Shown here piece by piece: positions 18,500 through 27,415 of a stretch of DNA of 64,000 nt. Within the stretch, counting starts at the first letter, position 1; each line of letters begins with the position of its first letter. The stretch is from Zavarzinella sp. (lineage in GTDB: Bacteria; Planctomycetota; Planctomycetia; Gemmatales; Gemmataceae): assembly GCA_041399155.1 (NCBI GenBank), contig JAWKTI010000001.1, forward strand, positions 2,108,001 to 2,172,000, read 5' to 3'. A program made the translations under genes and the position numbers. A model generated the notes under the pieces. The model worked only from the letters and a program-made list of their open reading frames with translations. It was not told the DNA's origin and ran no database searches.

Positions 18500-20065
18500 A
18501 TGCGCAAAGGACTGGTGGGAATCCTGGCAGTGATCGTCATGGGAAGCGGTTTGCTTCATGGCCAAGTGCCTCCTGGTGCACCGGGAGGTTTCGATCCGAA
18601 TATGCCTCCGGGAGGCGGTTTTGATCCCAGTATGGGGATGCCTCCTGGTGGGTTTGATCCCAGCATGGGTATGCCCCCTGGCACCGGTTTTCAAACACCG
18701 GAAGGGAACCCGATTATTGTCCCACAAGGTTTCGATGGCTACATGCCAAATAGCTTCCCCGATCCAACAGGTGCCCCACCCAACGCGGATACACGGTACA
18801 CCTGGACGAACGTTATCGCTTCTTCTTTCTGGGTGAAAGTAGATTATCTTTTGTGGTTGCCGAAAAGCGTGCAGTTCAATTTTCCTGTTATTACCACAGG
18901 ACCAGGTGGTTCTACGCTTGCTGTCGGTCAGCCAGGTGTGACAACAGTACTCGGAAATGAAAACGTAAGTTATGGTGCAACCAGTGGTTTTCGCTTTACT
19001 GCGGGGTTGTTTCTAGATCAGGATGCTCGATTTGGAGTCGAGGCAAGTTACTTGTTCAATGAAAGTCAATCGGAATCGGCAGGCGTCAGTTCAAGCACTG
19101 GTGGTTTACCCGCAACTGGCCTTGCTTTCGTCAATTCGAACACTGGCTTAAATTCTGCTTTGGTCACAACAGGAACTGGTGGGAATGGCTTTAATGTGAC
19201 ACCACTCGGATTTTTGGGACCATTTTTGATTACACCTACCAACACTCCTGGTACTATTGGTTATGTAAGTTCTGAATCTTCTTTCCGCTACTGGCAAGCA
19301 AGTTTGCACTCAGTGACAAACCTGTTCCGTGAGGAAATGAGTGAATCTTCTGCTTTCAGTTTGGATCTGATTGCTGGTGTCAGCTATTTTGATTTTAATG
19401 AGCACTTGAACATCCAAAGTTATGGTCGTCAGTTTATTAATACGTTTAATCCATTCGTATTAAACTTGGCTCAGTTTGCGACATTTACAACCCCTACCTT
19501 CACACGATTAGATAATGGAGTGGAAGTATATACGCAGGATTTGTTCAAAGCACATACAGTCATTCCAGCAGGCACTATTGGCTTGAGAAGCCAATATCTG
19601 TTGGGTCGCTGGTCATTGCTGGCTCAGGCAAACTTTTCGCTGGGTTATAACTTTGAACGTGTACAAGCAGAAGGCCGTACTGTAGGTGTGGCACCGGTGA
19701 ATCCTGTTACGTTGCAAAATGCTGCGACGACAATTCGCAATACGAATGTGAACAACAGTGGCCTCTTTGCCAGTGGGAATAACCTTGGAACGGATCGATC
19801 AAATGCATTCTCTTACATTCCAGAAGGGAATCTGCAGCTTGGCTACCGATTTTCGCCCAACATTCGGTTGAACCTGGGTGGTAGCTTCCTCTACATGAGC
19901 CGTGTCAAACGGCCTTCTGAACTGTTCTCTAACCAGGTGAATCCTGCCTTCGCAGGTGCTCTGGGTGGCTTCGGTGGGCAAAGCACTCCGGTTGGAAGCA
20001 GCTTCAATACCACATCTAACTTCTGGATGTTGGGTGCAAATGCCGGGCTGATGTTCACCTACTAA
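18500..20065 (+). CDS. BBP7-family outer-membrane beta-barrel protein
   Basis: About 521 residues. The ATG at 18500 follows GGGAG with good spacing. The signal peptide ends at LLHG. A Gly/Pro/Met-rich segment follows with a short tandem repeat (GGFDPSMGMPP, about residues 29-60), then the barrel: SSFWVKVDYLLWLPK opens it, with alternating aromatic/polar strands to the end, including SLHSVTNLFREE, GNLQLGYRFSPNIRLNLGGS and a C-terminal aromatic residue (LMFTY). The opening strand and overall layout are those of the planctomycete BBP7 family, a proposed outer-membrane protein. The ligand or solute is unknown. A second member lies at 54786. Confidence 0.82.
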   Translation: MRKGLVGILAVIVMGSGLLHGQVPPGAPGGFDPNMPPGGGFDPSMGMPPGGFDPSMGMPPGTGFQTPEGNPIIVPQGFDGYMPNSFPDPTGAPPNADTRYTWTNVIASSFWVKVDYLLWLPKSVQFNFPVITTGPGGSTLAVGQPGVTTVLGNENVSYGATSGFRFTAGLFLDQDARFGVEASYLFNESQSESAGVSSSTGGLPATGLAFVNSNTGLNSALVTTGTGGNGFNVTPLGFLGPFLITPTNTPGTIGYVSSESSFRYWQASLHSVTNLFREEMSESSAFSLDLIAGVSYFDFNEHLNIQSYGRQFINTFNPFVLNLAQFATFTTPTFTRLDNGVEVYTQDLFKAHTVIPAGTIGLRSQYLLGRWSLLAQANFSLGYNFERVQAEGRTVGVAPVNPVTLQNAATTIRNTNVNNSGLFASGNNLGTDRSNAFSYIPEGNLQLGYRFSPNIRLNLGGSFLYMSRVKRPSELFSNQVNPAFAGALGGFGGQSTPVGSSFNTTSNFWMLGANAGLMFTY

Positions 20066-20075
20066 GGTGCATTTC

Positions 20076-20099
20076 ACCAAAGTACATCATCACTTTGGT
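20076..20099. terminator. Bidirectional terminator-like hairpin
   Basis: ACCAAAGT (20076-20083) and ACTTTGGT (20092-20099) form a perfect 8-bp stem with an 8-base loop. It sits between the convergent stops of the BBP7 gene (20065) and the FAD oxidoreductase gene (20105). There is no long U-tract, so strength is uncertain. Confidence 0.5.
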
Positions 20100-20104
20100 A
20101 ACCA

Positions 20105-21685
20105 TTAAAACTTATCTTTCAGCATAACTTTTGCGGCATTCCAGCCGCACGCTCCCAGCACACCACCGCCCGGGTGGGCTGCTGCTCCGCACAAATACAA
20201 TCCCTGAATTGGTGTTTTGTACTTGGCGTATCCGCCTACGGGACGCATGGAGTACATGTTCGAAAGCGACATCGCACCTTGAAAAATATTCCCACCTGTA
20301 ATGCCGTAAACCCTCTCCAGATCAACTGGAGTTAGAATCTGTCGGTCTATCACCGAGGCTTTGAAGTTCGGTGCGTACTCGTTCAAAATGTCAAAGCAGC
20401 GATCAGCAAATTTTTCCCGTTCCATATCCCACGTACTGTCTTTCAGGTGGTACGGTGCGTACTGGATGAACATACTCAAAATATGTTTCCCTGCGGGTGC
20501 CAGTGTATTATCCACTGCGGTGGCCATCGTACATTCCAGCATTGGGTTTGCAGATGGCTTGCCATATTTCGCATCATCATAGGCACGTTCAATGTATTCC
20601 ATTGTGGGGCAGATGTGCATTGTTCCGTGGTGCTGCGGTCCTACACCTGATCCCGGCAGGCACTTGAATTGGGGTGGTTCGCTTAGGGCCACATTAATCT
20701 TCAACGTTGCAGAGTTGTAATCGATCTGGCGAACCGTTGCGAGGAAATCGGCTGGGAGATCTGCAGCATCCATAAATTTTTCAAATGTCAAGTGGCAATC
20801 AACCGATGAAGCCACCTGATTTGCGAGCAATTCCGTGCCATCCTGTAATACCACTCCATAGGTGCTGCCATTTCTTGTGAGGATCTTGCCCACACTGGCA
20901 TTGGTGCGGATTTCCGCACCATAGGAACGTGCAGCGGCTGCAATGCTGTTACTGATCTGTCCCATGCCGCCTCGAACGTAGCCCCAGACACCGCGGGCAC
21001 CATCGCATTCCCCCATCACATGGTGGAACAATACATATGCAGTTCCCGGATGGGATGGGGGTGCAAACGCACCGATCACGGCATCGGTTGCCAACGTTAC
21101 CTTTAACTGATCAGATTCAAACCAACGATCGAGAATCGGTGTGGCAGCGCCTGTTAATACTTCCACAGCTTCCTGAATGGTCTGCTGTCCAAGTTTGCGC
21201 ATCTTCAGGCCAAGAGTACCCAGCTTCCAAAGATCACGAAAGCCGCCCAGCGGATCAGGTGGGATCTCGGTGAGCAGGGGTTCGATGACATCTGCCACAC
21301 GCATCAACATCTCTTCATACTTTGGCAGTGCCTCTGCATCCTTTGCAGAGAACTTAGCAATTTCGCGGTGCGTCATTTCCTTATCCGGGCCCATCATCAG
21401 ATAACGACCATCCGGAAATGGTGTAAACGACGATGGGCTGCGGGGCAGCATTTCAAAGCCGTGCTTCTTTAATTCCAGGTCGCGAATAATTTCCGGGCGT
21501 AACAAACTATTCACGTATGCTGCCGTGCTGACATGGTAGCCTGGCCAGAGTTCTTCCGTGACACAACAGCCTCCCAGCATTTCTCTCTTTTCCAATACAA
21601 GAACTTTCTTGCCTGCCTTGGCAAGGTAGGCTGCAGTTACCAGTCCGTTATGCCCACCACCGATAATAATTGCGTCGTATTTCAT
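20105..21685 (-). CDS. FAD-dependent oxidoreductase of the phytoene desaturase/PYROXD2 type
   Basis: 526 residues. The N-terminal dinucleotide-binding motif IIIGGGHNGLVTAAYLAKAG and the second motif VLEKREMLGGCCVTEE are the FAD-binding elements of the CrtI-like amine oxidase superfamily. HNGL together with the C-terminal block LYLCGAAAHPGGGVLGACGWNAA places it with PYROXD2-like proteins rather than with true carotenoid desaturases. Its substrate is not known. It lies far from the crt cluster at 37835-42910 and its neighbours (band-7 protein upstream on the same strand, BBP7 convergent) give no pathway. The ATG at 21685 gives the complete FAD motif. Confidence 0.82.
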   Translation of the reverse strand: MKYDAIIIGGGHNGLVTAAYLAKAGKKVLVLEKREMLGGCCVTEELWPGYHVSTAAYVNSLLRPEIIRDLELKKHGFEMLPRSPSSFTPFPDGRYLMMGPDKEMTHREIAKFSAKDAEALPKYEEMLMRVADVIEPLLTEIPPDPLGGFRDLWKLGTLGLKMRKLGQQTIQEAVEVLTGAATPILDRWFESDQLKVTLATDAVIGAFAPPSHPGTAYVLFHHVMGECDGARGVWGYVRGGMGQISNSIAAAARSYGAEIRTNASVGKILTRNGSTYGVVLQDGTELLANQVASSVDCHLTFEKFMDAADLPADFLATVRQIDYNSATLKINVALSEPPQFKCLPGSGVGPQHHGTMHICPTMEYIERAYDDAKYGKPSANPMLECTMATAVDNTLAPAGKHILSMFIQYAPYHLKDSTWDMEREKFADRCFDILNEYAPNFKASVIDRQILTPVDLERVYGITGGNIFQGAMSLSNMYSMRPVGGYAKYKTPIQGLYLCGAAAHPGGGVLGACGWNAAKVMLKDKF

Positions 21686-21737
21686 GAATCAATGTTGCGT
21701 GTAGAAGGATAGAACGGGCGTCCGATGCAACTATCTT

Positions 21738-21766
21738 AGGTTCGAACCCCAGTGGGGGCGAATCCT
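21738..21766 (-). terminator. Terminator-like hairpin downstream of the band-7 gene
   Basis: AGG-TTCG-AA-CCCC, loop AGT, GGGG-G-CGAA-T-CCT forms an extended stem of about eleven pairs with small internal loops. It lies between the band-7 gene (stop at 21815) and the downstream oxidoreductase gene (start 21685), all on the minus strand. There is no strong U-tract. Confidence 0.4.
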
Positions 21767-21814
21767 GGGTGAGAAAATGGGAAGGTTACGTCGAGAATTG
21801 AACGGCTAATCTGC

Positions 21815-22753
21815 TTAATGTGTCCCAGCACTGATCACTGGCTGGGGAACACTGTGGCTGCAAAGCACCACCAGCAAATTACTGACCATGGCTGCTTTAC
21901 GCTCATCAGTCAGTTCCATCACCTTCTTCTGTGCCAGCAATTCCAATGCATGTTCCACCATACCAACCGCACCATCGACAATCTGTGCTCGGGCGGCAAT
22001 AATCGCACCTGCCTGCTGGCGTTGCAACATCGCCGCCGCAATTTCCGGTGCGTATGCCAGGTGGCTGATCCGTGCTTCAATAATTTCAACACCCGCCTGA
22101 CTGACGCGTTGCTGCACTTCGTATTTCAGTCGTTCAGCAATTTCTTCGATGTTACTACGCAAGGAGAACTCGCCTTCAGGCGAATCGTAGCGGTACTGCG
22201 TTGCCAGGTTCCGTAATGCGGCTTCGGATTGCATTTGCACATATTCTTCGAAATTATCCACCATAAAGACCGCTTCTGCCGTATTGATCACCTTCCACAC
22301 CACGATCGCTGCAATTTCAATCGGGGTGCCATCTTTATCATTCACTTTCGAAGGTGCTCGTTTTGTTTGTGCTTCCTGCAGCACCTTACCTGCCGCATCC
22401 TTCACAGGTGGGGTTTTAGTCTGTCCGGTTTCCAGCGTCAGCACCCGCTGACTGACTTTTTGTGCCTTGTAAAACGGATTGCCATAATACAAACCAGAAT
22501 CTTTCACAGTGCCAGCATATTTCCCGAACAATGTGATCACTCTTGCTTCGTTAGGGTTCACCACAATAAACCCTGCAAGCCCAAGCAACCAGAGTAGGAT
22601 CAACGGAATAGCAAATACTGCTGCATGCAAGCCCGCATCAAGCAATTTTTCGTGCTGCATTATGATCAGCACTAACGCCACGGGAAACAAGGCAAAGAAC
22701 ACCGGAATAAACAACCAGCCATTCGCTAATCGGATTTCTTTTTCTGCCATCAT
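21815..22753 (-). CDS. SPFH/band-7 domain protein (stomatin/flotillin type)
   Basis: 312 residues. Two membrane segments are near the N-terminus (~12-30 and ~40-62), then a canonical band-7 start (FIVVNPNEARVITLFGKYAGTVKDSGLYYGNPF). The SPFH domain continues through VVWKVINTAEAVFMVDNFEEYV and RISHLAYAPEIAAAMLQRQQAGAII, then an Ala/Val-rich helix for oligomerisation. SPFH proteins form membrane rings or microdomains that influence proteases and membrane stress. The QRQQA motif and the helical tail fit the prokaryotic stomatin-like group. No NfeD partner is adjacent. A 466-base A+T-rich region lies upstream. Confidence 0.88.
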   Translation of the reverse strand: MMAEKEIRLANGWLFIPVFFALFPVALVLIIMQHEKLLDAGLHAAVFAIPLILLWLLGLAGFIVVNPNEARVITLFGKYAGTVKDSGLYYGNPFYKAQKVSQRVLTLETGQTKTPPVKDAAGKVLQEAQTKRAPSKVNDKDGTPIEIAAIVVWKVINTAEAVFMVDNFEEYVQMQSEAALRNLATQYRYDSPEGEFSLRSNIEEIAERLKYEVQQRVSQAGVEIIEARISHLAYAPEIAAAMLQRQQAGAIIAARAQIVDGAVGMVEHALELLAQKKVMELTDERKAAMVSNLLVVLCSHSVPQPVISAGTH

Positions 22754-23219
22754 GGTTCAGCCCTCTTTGTTATCTACAGGCTTATTCGCCACACAAAGTG
22801 CACCATTTTGTGATATCTGTTAATTCGAAATAAGTGCACATAAATTCACACATATACTAATATATCCTTTTGGGGGTGGCAATTGATTAACTATTTTGCA
22901 GAATTTTACAGGCCATTCGGCAATTATTTGCCGCAACCTCTTTGATTGTAAGCATTTACAATATTTTTGAGAAAAGTTATTTTTCTGTCTTTCATTCCCT
23001 TTCTTTGCAAGGAACGGGGGGTGAAGCCAGGGTGAGGTTTGTACAAGAATTGCCATATAATGAGCAAATTCTCATTTTCAGTGGTGACAAAAGAGCCGTC
23101 CCTGCCTGAAGAAACTACACGCAGGGTGCACAATTAATGCCTCACCAGCGCACAAGAAAATCAAATAATTCTTAGCCACGCTCGAATATTAAAATAAACG
23201 TGCGAATCAACACTTTCGA
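22754..23219. other. Intergenic region upstream of the band-7 gene
   Basis: This A+T-rich stretch has no convincing ORF on either strand. It contains a 21-base element at 22849-22869 that recurs with one mismatch at 43913-43933, in both places upstream of a minus-strand gene. A TATAAT lies at 23056-23061 on the plus strand but has no good -35 box and no gene to drive. It presumably holds the promoter of the band-7 gene. Confidence 0.5.
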
Positions 23220-23945
23220 TTAAAAGTACATCTGGCTGGTGGGTTTGATGATCAATTCTGGAATATTGACATGTTCCGGCAGACTGGCAATAAACAGAAT
23301 CGCATCGGCCACGTCTTCTGGTTTCAGAATTTTCGCCCGCTGTTCTGCTGAAACCGGGGTGGGGCGTTCATCGAGGATGGGGGTGTCGATTTCCCCAGGA
23401 TAAATGCTGCTGACACGAATTTTGCTTTCTAATTCTTCGTTGGCAACGCACCCTGACAAGCCGTGCAGCCCGAATTTACCCGCAGCATAACCGGGACCCG
23501 CCAGAGGGTAAGGTCTTTTCCCCGAAACAGAATTGATGTTAATGATCAGGCCAGACTGCCGCTCGATCATCTGGGGCAGCACTTCTTTCATGCAGTAGAA
23601 AACCCCGTCGAGGTTGGTACGGACCAACTGATTCCAGCTGTCGATCGTCAATTCCCGCATTTTGCGGGCTTTAATGTTAACGCCGGCATTGTTTACCAGA
23701 ATGTCGATTCTGCCAAAATGGCTGTTCACTTTCTGAAATAATTGCTGCACCGCACCATAATCGGTCACATCGGTGGGCACCACCAGGATGTCATCGTGGC
23801 CTGCAGCCGTTTTCGCAAGTTTTTCCGCACTTCTGCCTGCAATGGCAACTTTAGCCCCCTGAGCATGAAATTGCAGTGCAGCCGCAGCACCGACTCCACT
23901 GCCAGCACCAGTAATCAGAACGACTTTTCCAGAGAGATTCGACAT
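23220..23945 (-). CDS. Short-chain dehydrogenase/reductase
   Basis: 241 residues, a classical SDR. The cofactor motif is TGAGSGVG (12-19), the structural motif NNAG is at 85-88, the catalytic Ser lies in NINSVSG (~139), and Tyr153 and Lys157 form the YxxxK motif (GYAAGKFGL). VAIAGRS, with an Arg after the second strand, suggests NADP(H). The C-terminus is compact, without an extended substrate domain. The substrate is unknown. The gene stands alone, divergent from prfB with about 100 bases between them. Confidence 0.9.
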   Translation of the reverse strand: MSNLSGKVVLITGAGSGVGAAAALQFHAQGAKVAIAGRSAEKLAKTAAGHDDILVVPTDVTDYGAVQQLFQKVNSHFGRIDILVNNAGVNIKARKMRELTIDSWNQLVRTNLDGVFYCMKEVLPQMIERQSGLIININSVSGKRPYPLAGPGYAAGKFGLHGLSGCVANEELESKIRVSSIYPGEIDTPILDERPTPVSAEQRAKILKPEDVADAILFIASLPEHVNIPELIIKPTSQMYF

Positions 23946-24048
23946 CTTTTCCCCACCTCAGGTGTGTTGAATGATTTCAATTTGACGCAGCGATTCTACA
24001 ATAGCCATATGGCACGAATGTGTAGCCATTTTAGGAAAAAGGATCCCG

Positions 24049-25165
24049 ATGAACGCAGAAACCACACGTATTGTTGAAGACTTGACCAGCCGTTTGACCC
24101 AGTTGCGAGACTCTCTTTGACATTGCTGGCAAACAAACACAAGCAGCAGCCCTGCTGGATAAACAGGCAGAACCTGGGTTTTGGGATGATAACGAAAAAG
24201 CCCAGAAAGTAATTGGCGAACAGAAAGCACTGAATGCACTGATTAAACCGTATGAAGCGGTAACCAATGCATTGAAAGATGTGGAAGCGCTTGCCGAACT
24301 GGCCGAAGAAGATCCCACTTTGGAATCGGAAATGGCAGCGGAAGTGGAACGCACCCAGAAACTGTTTGACGCTTTTGAAATTATGGCAATGATGTCGGGC
24401 AAGCAGGACAGCCGGAATGCGATTGTCCAGATCAAACCCGGTGCAGGAGGGACAGATGCCTGCGATTGGGCGGGTACGATGTACCGGATGTACATGCGGT
24501 GGGCCCAACGCCATGGTTTCACTGTTGAAGAGGACGATATTGAGCCCAACATCGAAGCGGGGATACAGAACGTTCGTTTTCGCATCATCGGCGAATACGC
24601 TTATGGCTACATGCAGGCGGAAATTGGTGTGCATCGACTGGTGCGGATCAGCCCGTTTGGCAGTGGGGATACCCGCCAGACGTCGTTTGCCGCGGTGGAT
24701 GTGTTACCAGAACTGGATGATGACATAGAAATTGTGGTGCGGGAATCTGACCTGGAAGTTCAAACCTTCACTTCAGGTGGGCCGGGTGGACAGCACCAGA
24801 ACAAAACCCAATCTGGTGTGCGGATTATCCACAAACCCACCAACATGCGGGCAGAAAGCCGCACGATGCGCAGTCAGCATAAGAATTACGACAATGCCCT
24901 GAAAATGCTGAAGGCTCGTCTATATGCGGTGGAAGAGGCAAAACGTCTTGGGGACATTGAAAAACACTACGATGCGAAGGGTGAAATTGCCTTCGGTAGC
25001 CAGATTCGTAGTTACATTTTTCAACCCTACACATTAGTGCGGGACGAACGCGATGGTGTGGATGTAAAAACGCCCCAGGTAATGGAAGTAATTGATGGTG
25101 ACCTGGACGAGTTTATGTATGCATATTTGCGAAATCGCACGAAGAAGTTACACAAGAAAAGCTAA
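24049..25165 (+). CDS. prfB: Peptide chain release factor 2 with programmed +1 frameshift
   Basis: The frame starts at ATG 24049, reads 23 codons to CTT TGA (stop at 24118-24120), and continues in the +1 frame as GAC ATT GCT GGC, giving a 371-residue protein. CTT TGA C is the conserved RF2 shift site, at the conserved codon position. Identity is secured by SPF (201-203), the UGA-specific anticodon tripeptide, and GGQ (246-248), which triggers peptidyl-tRNA hydrolysis. When RF2 is scarce, the ribosome pauses at UGA and shifts, so the protein controls its own synthesis. The usual internal Shine-Dalgarno-like AGGGGG three bases before CTT is not present; the bases there are CGAGACTCT. It is convergent with the lipoprotein gene. 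Confidence 0.97.
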
Positions 25166-25176
25166 AAATGATTATT

Positions 25177-25207
25177 AACTCATTAAATTATAATTATTTA
25201 ATAAGTT
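25177..25207. terminator. A+T-rich bidirectional hairpin after prfB
   Basis: AACT-C-ATTAAAT, a 7-base loop, and ATTTAAT-A-AGTT form an 11-bp stem with one C-A mismatch. It sits between the convergent ends of prfB (25165) and the lipoprotein gene (25206), slightly overlapping the latter's stop. The position supports a shared terminator, although the stem is weak. Confidence 0.45.
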
Positions 25208-25628
25208 ATTCGTTTGCCTGGGAATCAGGCACTTCAAACTTCTGATCCGAATCTTCTTTGGGAAAGTCAAAGTTGGTTACATAGGGCGCAAACAATGGCT
25301 TTCCATCAGTCAGTTCTTCACCACTTTGGTTTGCCACGATGCCATCATAACCAACGATTTTCACAATGTATGGCCCACCCACAACGCCTTTACCTTTATC
25401 CGTTTTGAATTTCCCGTTAACAATCGTGGCTCCACCACCGGGGCCTGTATTGCCTTTGGCAGTATCTGGTTCAAAAGTAATAAAGCCTTTGGGAACTGGC
25501 TTCCCTTGAAAGGTCACCATTCCTGTCACATCGTAAGTAGATCCACCACCGCCACCACAACCGAGCAGAGAGAGGGCACACGCGCTGAATAAAGACAAGA
25601 CAGCACAAGTGCTTGCACGATAGAGCAT
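25206..25628 (-). CDS. Small lipoprotein with carboxypeptidase-regulatory/transthyretin-like fold
   Basis: 140 residues. The signal sequence ends in the lipobox LLGC, followed by a Gly5 spacer. The remainder is a single beta sandwich: YDVTGMVTFQGKPVPKGFITFEPD, then INGKF-type and YIVKIVGYDG strands. In planctomycetes this kind of lipoprotein commonly follows a DUF1559 pseudopilin-like gene, and here it overlaps the DUF1559 remnant upstream by one codon. Since that gene appears to have lost its 5' end, how the lipoprotein is now translated is unclear. The function of the pair is unknown. Confidence 0.75.
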   Translation of the reverse strand: MLYRASTCAVLSLFSACALSLLGCGGGGGSTYDVTGMVTFQGKPVPKGFITFEPDTAKGNTGPGGGATIVNGKFKTDKGKGVVGGPYIVKIVGYDGIVANQSGEELTDGKPLFAPYVTNFDFPKEDSDQKFEVPDSQANE

Positions 25629-26428
25629 TAAGGCAGACCTCCCACTTGACCACTATCGCGGCGTCCCAGGTTGCGGTACACATTCAAGTCAATCGATTCA
25701 CGAACGAATTGCACGGATGCATCCCCCATGCAGAACATTGCTCCACCTGTGTGGTAGCTGCTGAAACCACGGGTATCATGCACCCCCTGCCCTGCGTGCA
25801 AGTTGATTCTTTCTTGTGCACCAGCTAAGTTTCGTGCGTATGAGCATGTATCCTGTTTGGCACTGGCACCCCAGAAAGCATTGCCGTAGCGAGATTCACC
25901 AACCAGGAATACATTTGTCGTTCCATCAGTGGCATCGGTCAAACGTACTTTGGAACCAGCATACATCATGCCACGGACATAACTGGCACGTTCATTCGCA
26001 GCACTGCATGCCGTGTTTCCGCAATCGGGTGTGGCACCACCCCCACTGACAGCGAAGTACGAACCCCAGCGTTTTTCCTGACGCACATCGGATGGGCATC
26101 GGTAAACTTTTAGTTCTCGAACAAACGCATCGTTGGGTGGTGCCATTTGATTGGAAGCTGCCTGAAAAGGCACTGTCAAATTGAACTGTCGATACAGATT
26201 TTCCTGTTCGATGTAAGGCAGCAACTGCACGGTCCAAGGTGTACCTTGGACGCCACCAGTTCGGCACCAACTGGTATTTGCAGTCGTACCTGGATTGTTT
26301 GATTCGTATCCGGAAGGCAGCCTTCCCAGAGAATCATGGTGGTTGTGTAAACCAAGGCCCAACTGCTTCAAATTGTTCGTACATGCCGAACGATTCGCTG
26401 CTTCGCGTACTTTTTGTACGGCTTCTTT
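25628..26428 (-). pseudogene. 5'-truncated DUF1559 (pseudopilin-like) gene
   Basis: The frame encodes a normal DUF1559 body: EAVQKVREAANRSACTNN, LKQLGLGLHNHHDSLGRLP, WTVQLLPYIEQENLY, YRCPSD and the C-terminal H-x-GGAMFCMGDASVQFV motif. Family members begin with a prepilin signal (GFTLIELLVVIAIIAILIGL) directly before AVQKVREAANR. Here the homology stops at EAVQKV and an in-frame TGA lies at 26429-26431. No frame of the 80 bases up to the next gene encodes the prepilin helix, so the start was deleted rather than shifted. The first possible start is a TTG at 26371, inside the conserved region, and no Shine-Dalgarno is evident. It is most likely a decaying gene. Confidence 0.75.
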
Positions 26429-26480
26429 TCAATTTTTCCTGTCAATAAAAAATGAAGCAAATTCATACATTTCTTTGATA

Positions 26481-26518
26481 AATGAAAATATTTTCATTAA
26501 ATGAGATTTGTCTCATTT
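26481..26518. repeat. Two adjacent inverted repeats at the end of pxpC
   Basis: AATGAAAATATTTTCATT (26481-26498) is a perfect 18-base palindrome. Next to it AAATGAGA (26499-26506) and TCTCATTT (26511-26518) form an 8-bp stem with a 4-base loop. The second overlaps the pxpC stop codon at 26513. Together they could terminate pxpC transcription on the minus strand, or mark the deletion junction that removed the DUF1559 5' end. Confidence 0.45.
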
Positions 26519-27415
26519 TCTGCTTTCAACCAACACATCTATGAATTGTGCTGCACGCAGCCGAATATCCTGAAGTGCGTTTTGTGCCTCTTCGAGAGAA
26601 ACCTCTGTAAAACGTATTCGATCCCCAGGCTGCACGTGGGCAAGTTGATCGCAATCGGCCTGAATCACGTGGGCAATTTTGGGATACCCACCAATCGTCT
26701 GAGCATCCACACCCAGAATAATTGGTTGCTGATTGTGGGTGATTTGGATGGCACCCTGGGCTACAGGCTCCGAAGTCAGTTCCCCACCTTGATAAATCAG
26801 GGGTCTGCCATTCAGACGAATCCCCATCCGGTTTGATGACGCCTGAGCTATATAATCGCCAGAAAACATATCCGACAGGTTATTTTTGAACTGGTGCGTT
26901 TGCAATCCATACACCACACGCAGGTGATAGGTGTGGGAGTAAGTAAAATTCAGCCAGTCTTCAGGCAGAAATCCCTTCAACTTTGCAGATGATTCAGTTG
27001 GAGTGCGAAAAACATCGCCAGTTTTCAATGGGGAATACAACGGCCTGGAAGCTCGAAACCCGCCTGCAATGCCCATGTATGCCCGACATCCAACCTTAGG
27101 TGGCACAAATCGAACGATTTGTCCCGCAGCCACTCGAAAAAGACGATTTGTGGGGTAACGCTGTTGATCAAGAACAATCTCGAATGGTGCCCCCACAATG
27201 CCTAACGTGGCAGAGTCAGTAAATTGCAGCACAGGCCCTTGTAAGGTCATCTCCAATGCCGGCGTCCCTGGTGGATTGCCAAGCAGGTTATTCAGCATGC
27301 AAAAGGCAGTCTGATCGGCAGGCCCTTGCGGTGCGATCCCACGTGCACGCAAGCCGGGGTGCGGTTCCGCCACCAGAATCGTGGATAATCCTGGCTGAAT
27401 GATTCGCATGGTCAT
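26513..27415 (-). CDS. pxpC: 5-oxoprolinase subunit C (biotin-dependent carboxyltransferase family)
   Basis: 300 residues, full length for PxpC/KipA. Family motifs include GLRARGIAPQGPADQTAFCMLNNLLGN-like elements near the N-terminus, ALEMTLQGP, RAYMGIAGGF, and SNRMGIRLNG near residue 195, ending with GDRIRFTEVS. PxpC acts with PxpA and PxpB in ATP-dependent opening of 5-oxoproline (pyroglutamate) to glutamate. The start overlaps the pxpA stop (ATGA at 27412-27415), so the two are translationally coupled. The PxpB/KipI subunit is not adjacent or elsewhere in the window. Confidence 0.88.
   Translation of the reverse strand: MTMRIIQPGLSTILVAEPHPGLRARGIAPQGPADQTAFCMLNNLLGNPPGTPALEMTLQGPVLQFTDSATLGIVGAPFEIVLDQQRYPTNRLFRVAAGQIVRFVPPKVGCRAYMGIAGGFRASRPLYSPLKTGDVFRTPTESSAKLKGFLPEDWLNFTYSHTYHLRVVYGLQTHQFKNNLSDMFSGDYIAQASSNRMGIRLNGRPLIYQGGELTSEPVAQGAIQITHNQQPIILGVDAQTIGGYPKIAHVIQADCDQLAHVQPGDRIRFTEVSLEEAQNALQDIRLRAAQFIDVLVESRK

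Noticed and set aside
20105..21685. Carotenoid desaturase assignment for the FAD oxidoreductase
   Set aside because: HNGL at the FAD motif and the C-terminal block point to PYROXD2-like proteins, and it is 16 kb from the crt genes.
21738..21766. GGTTCGAA T-loop-like sequence suggesting a tRNA
   Set aside because: No matching T-stem, anticodon arm or acceptor stem on either strand; it is better explained as part of an extended hairpin.
23056..23061. Perfect TATAAT on the plus strand
   Set aside because: No acceptable -35 box at 16-18 bases and no plus-strand gene or RNA downstream before the convergent SDR gene.
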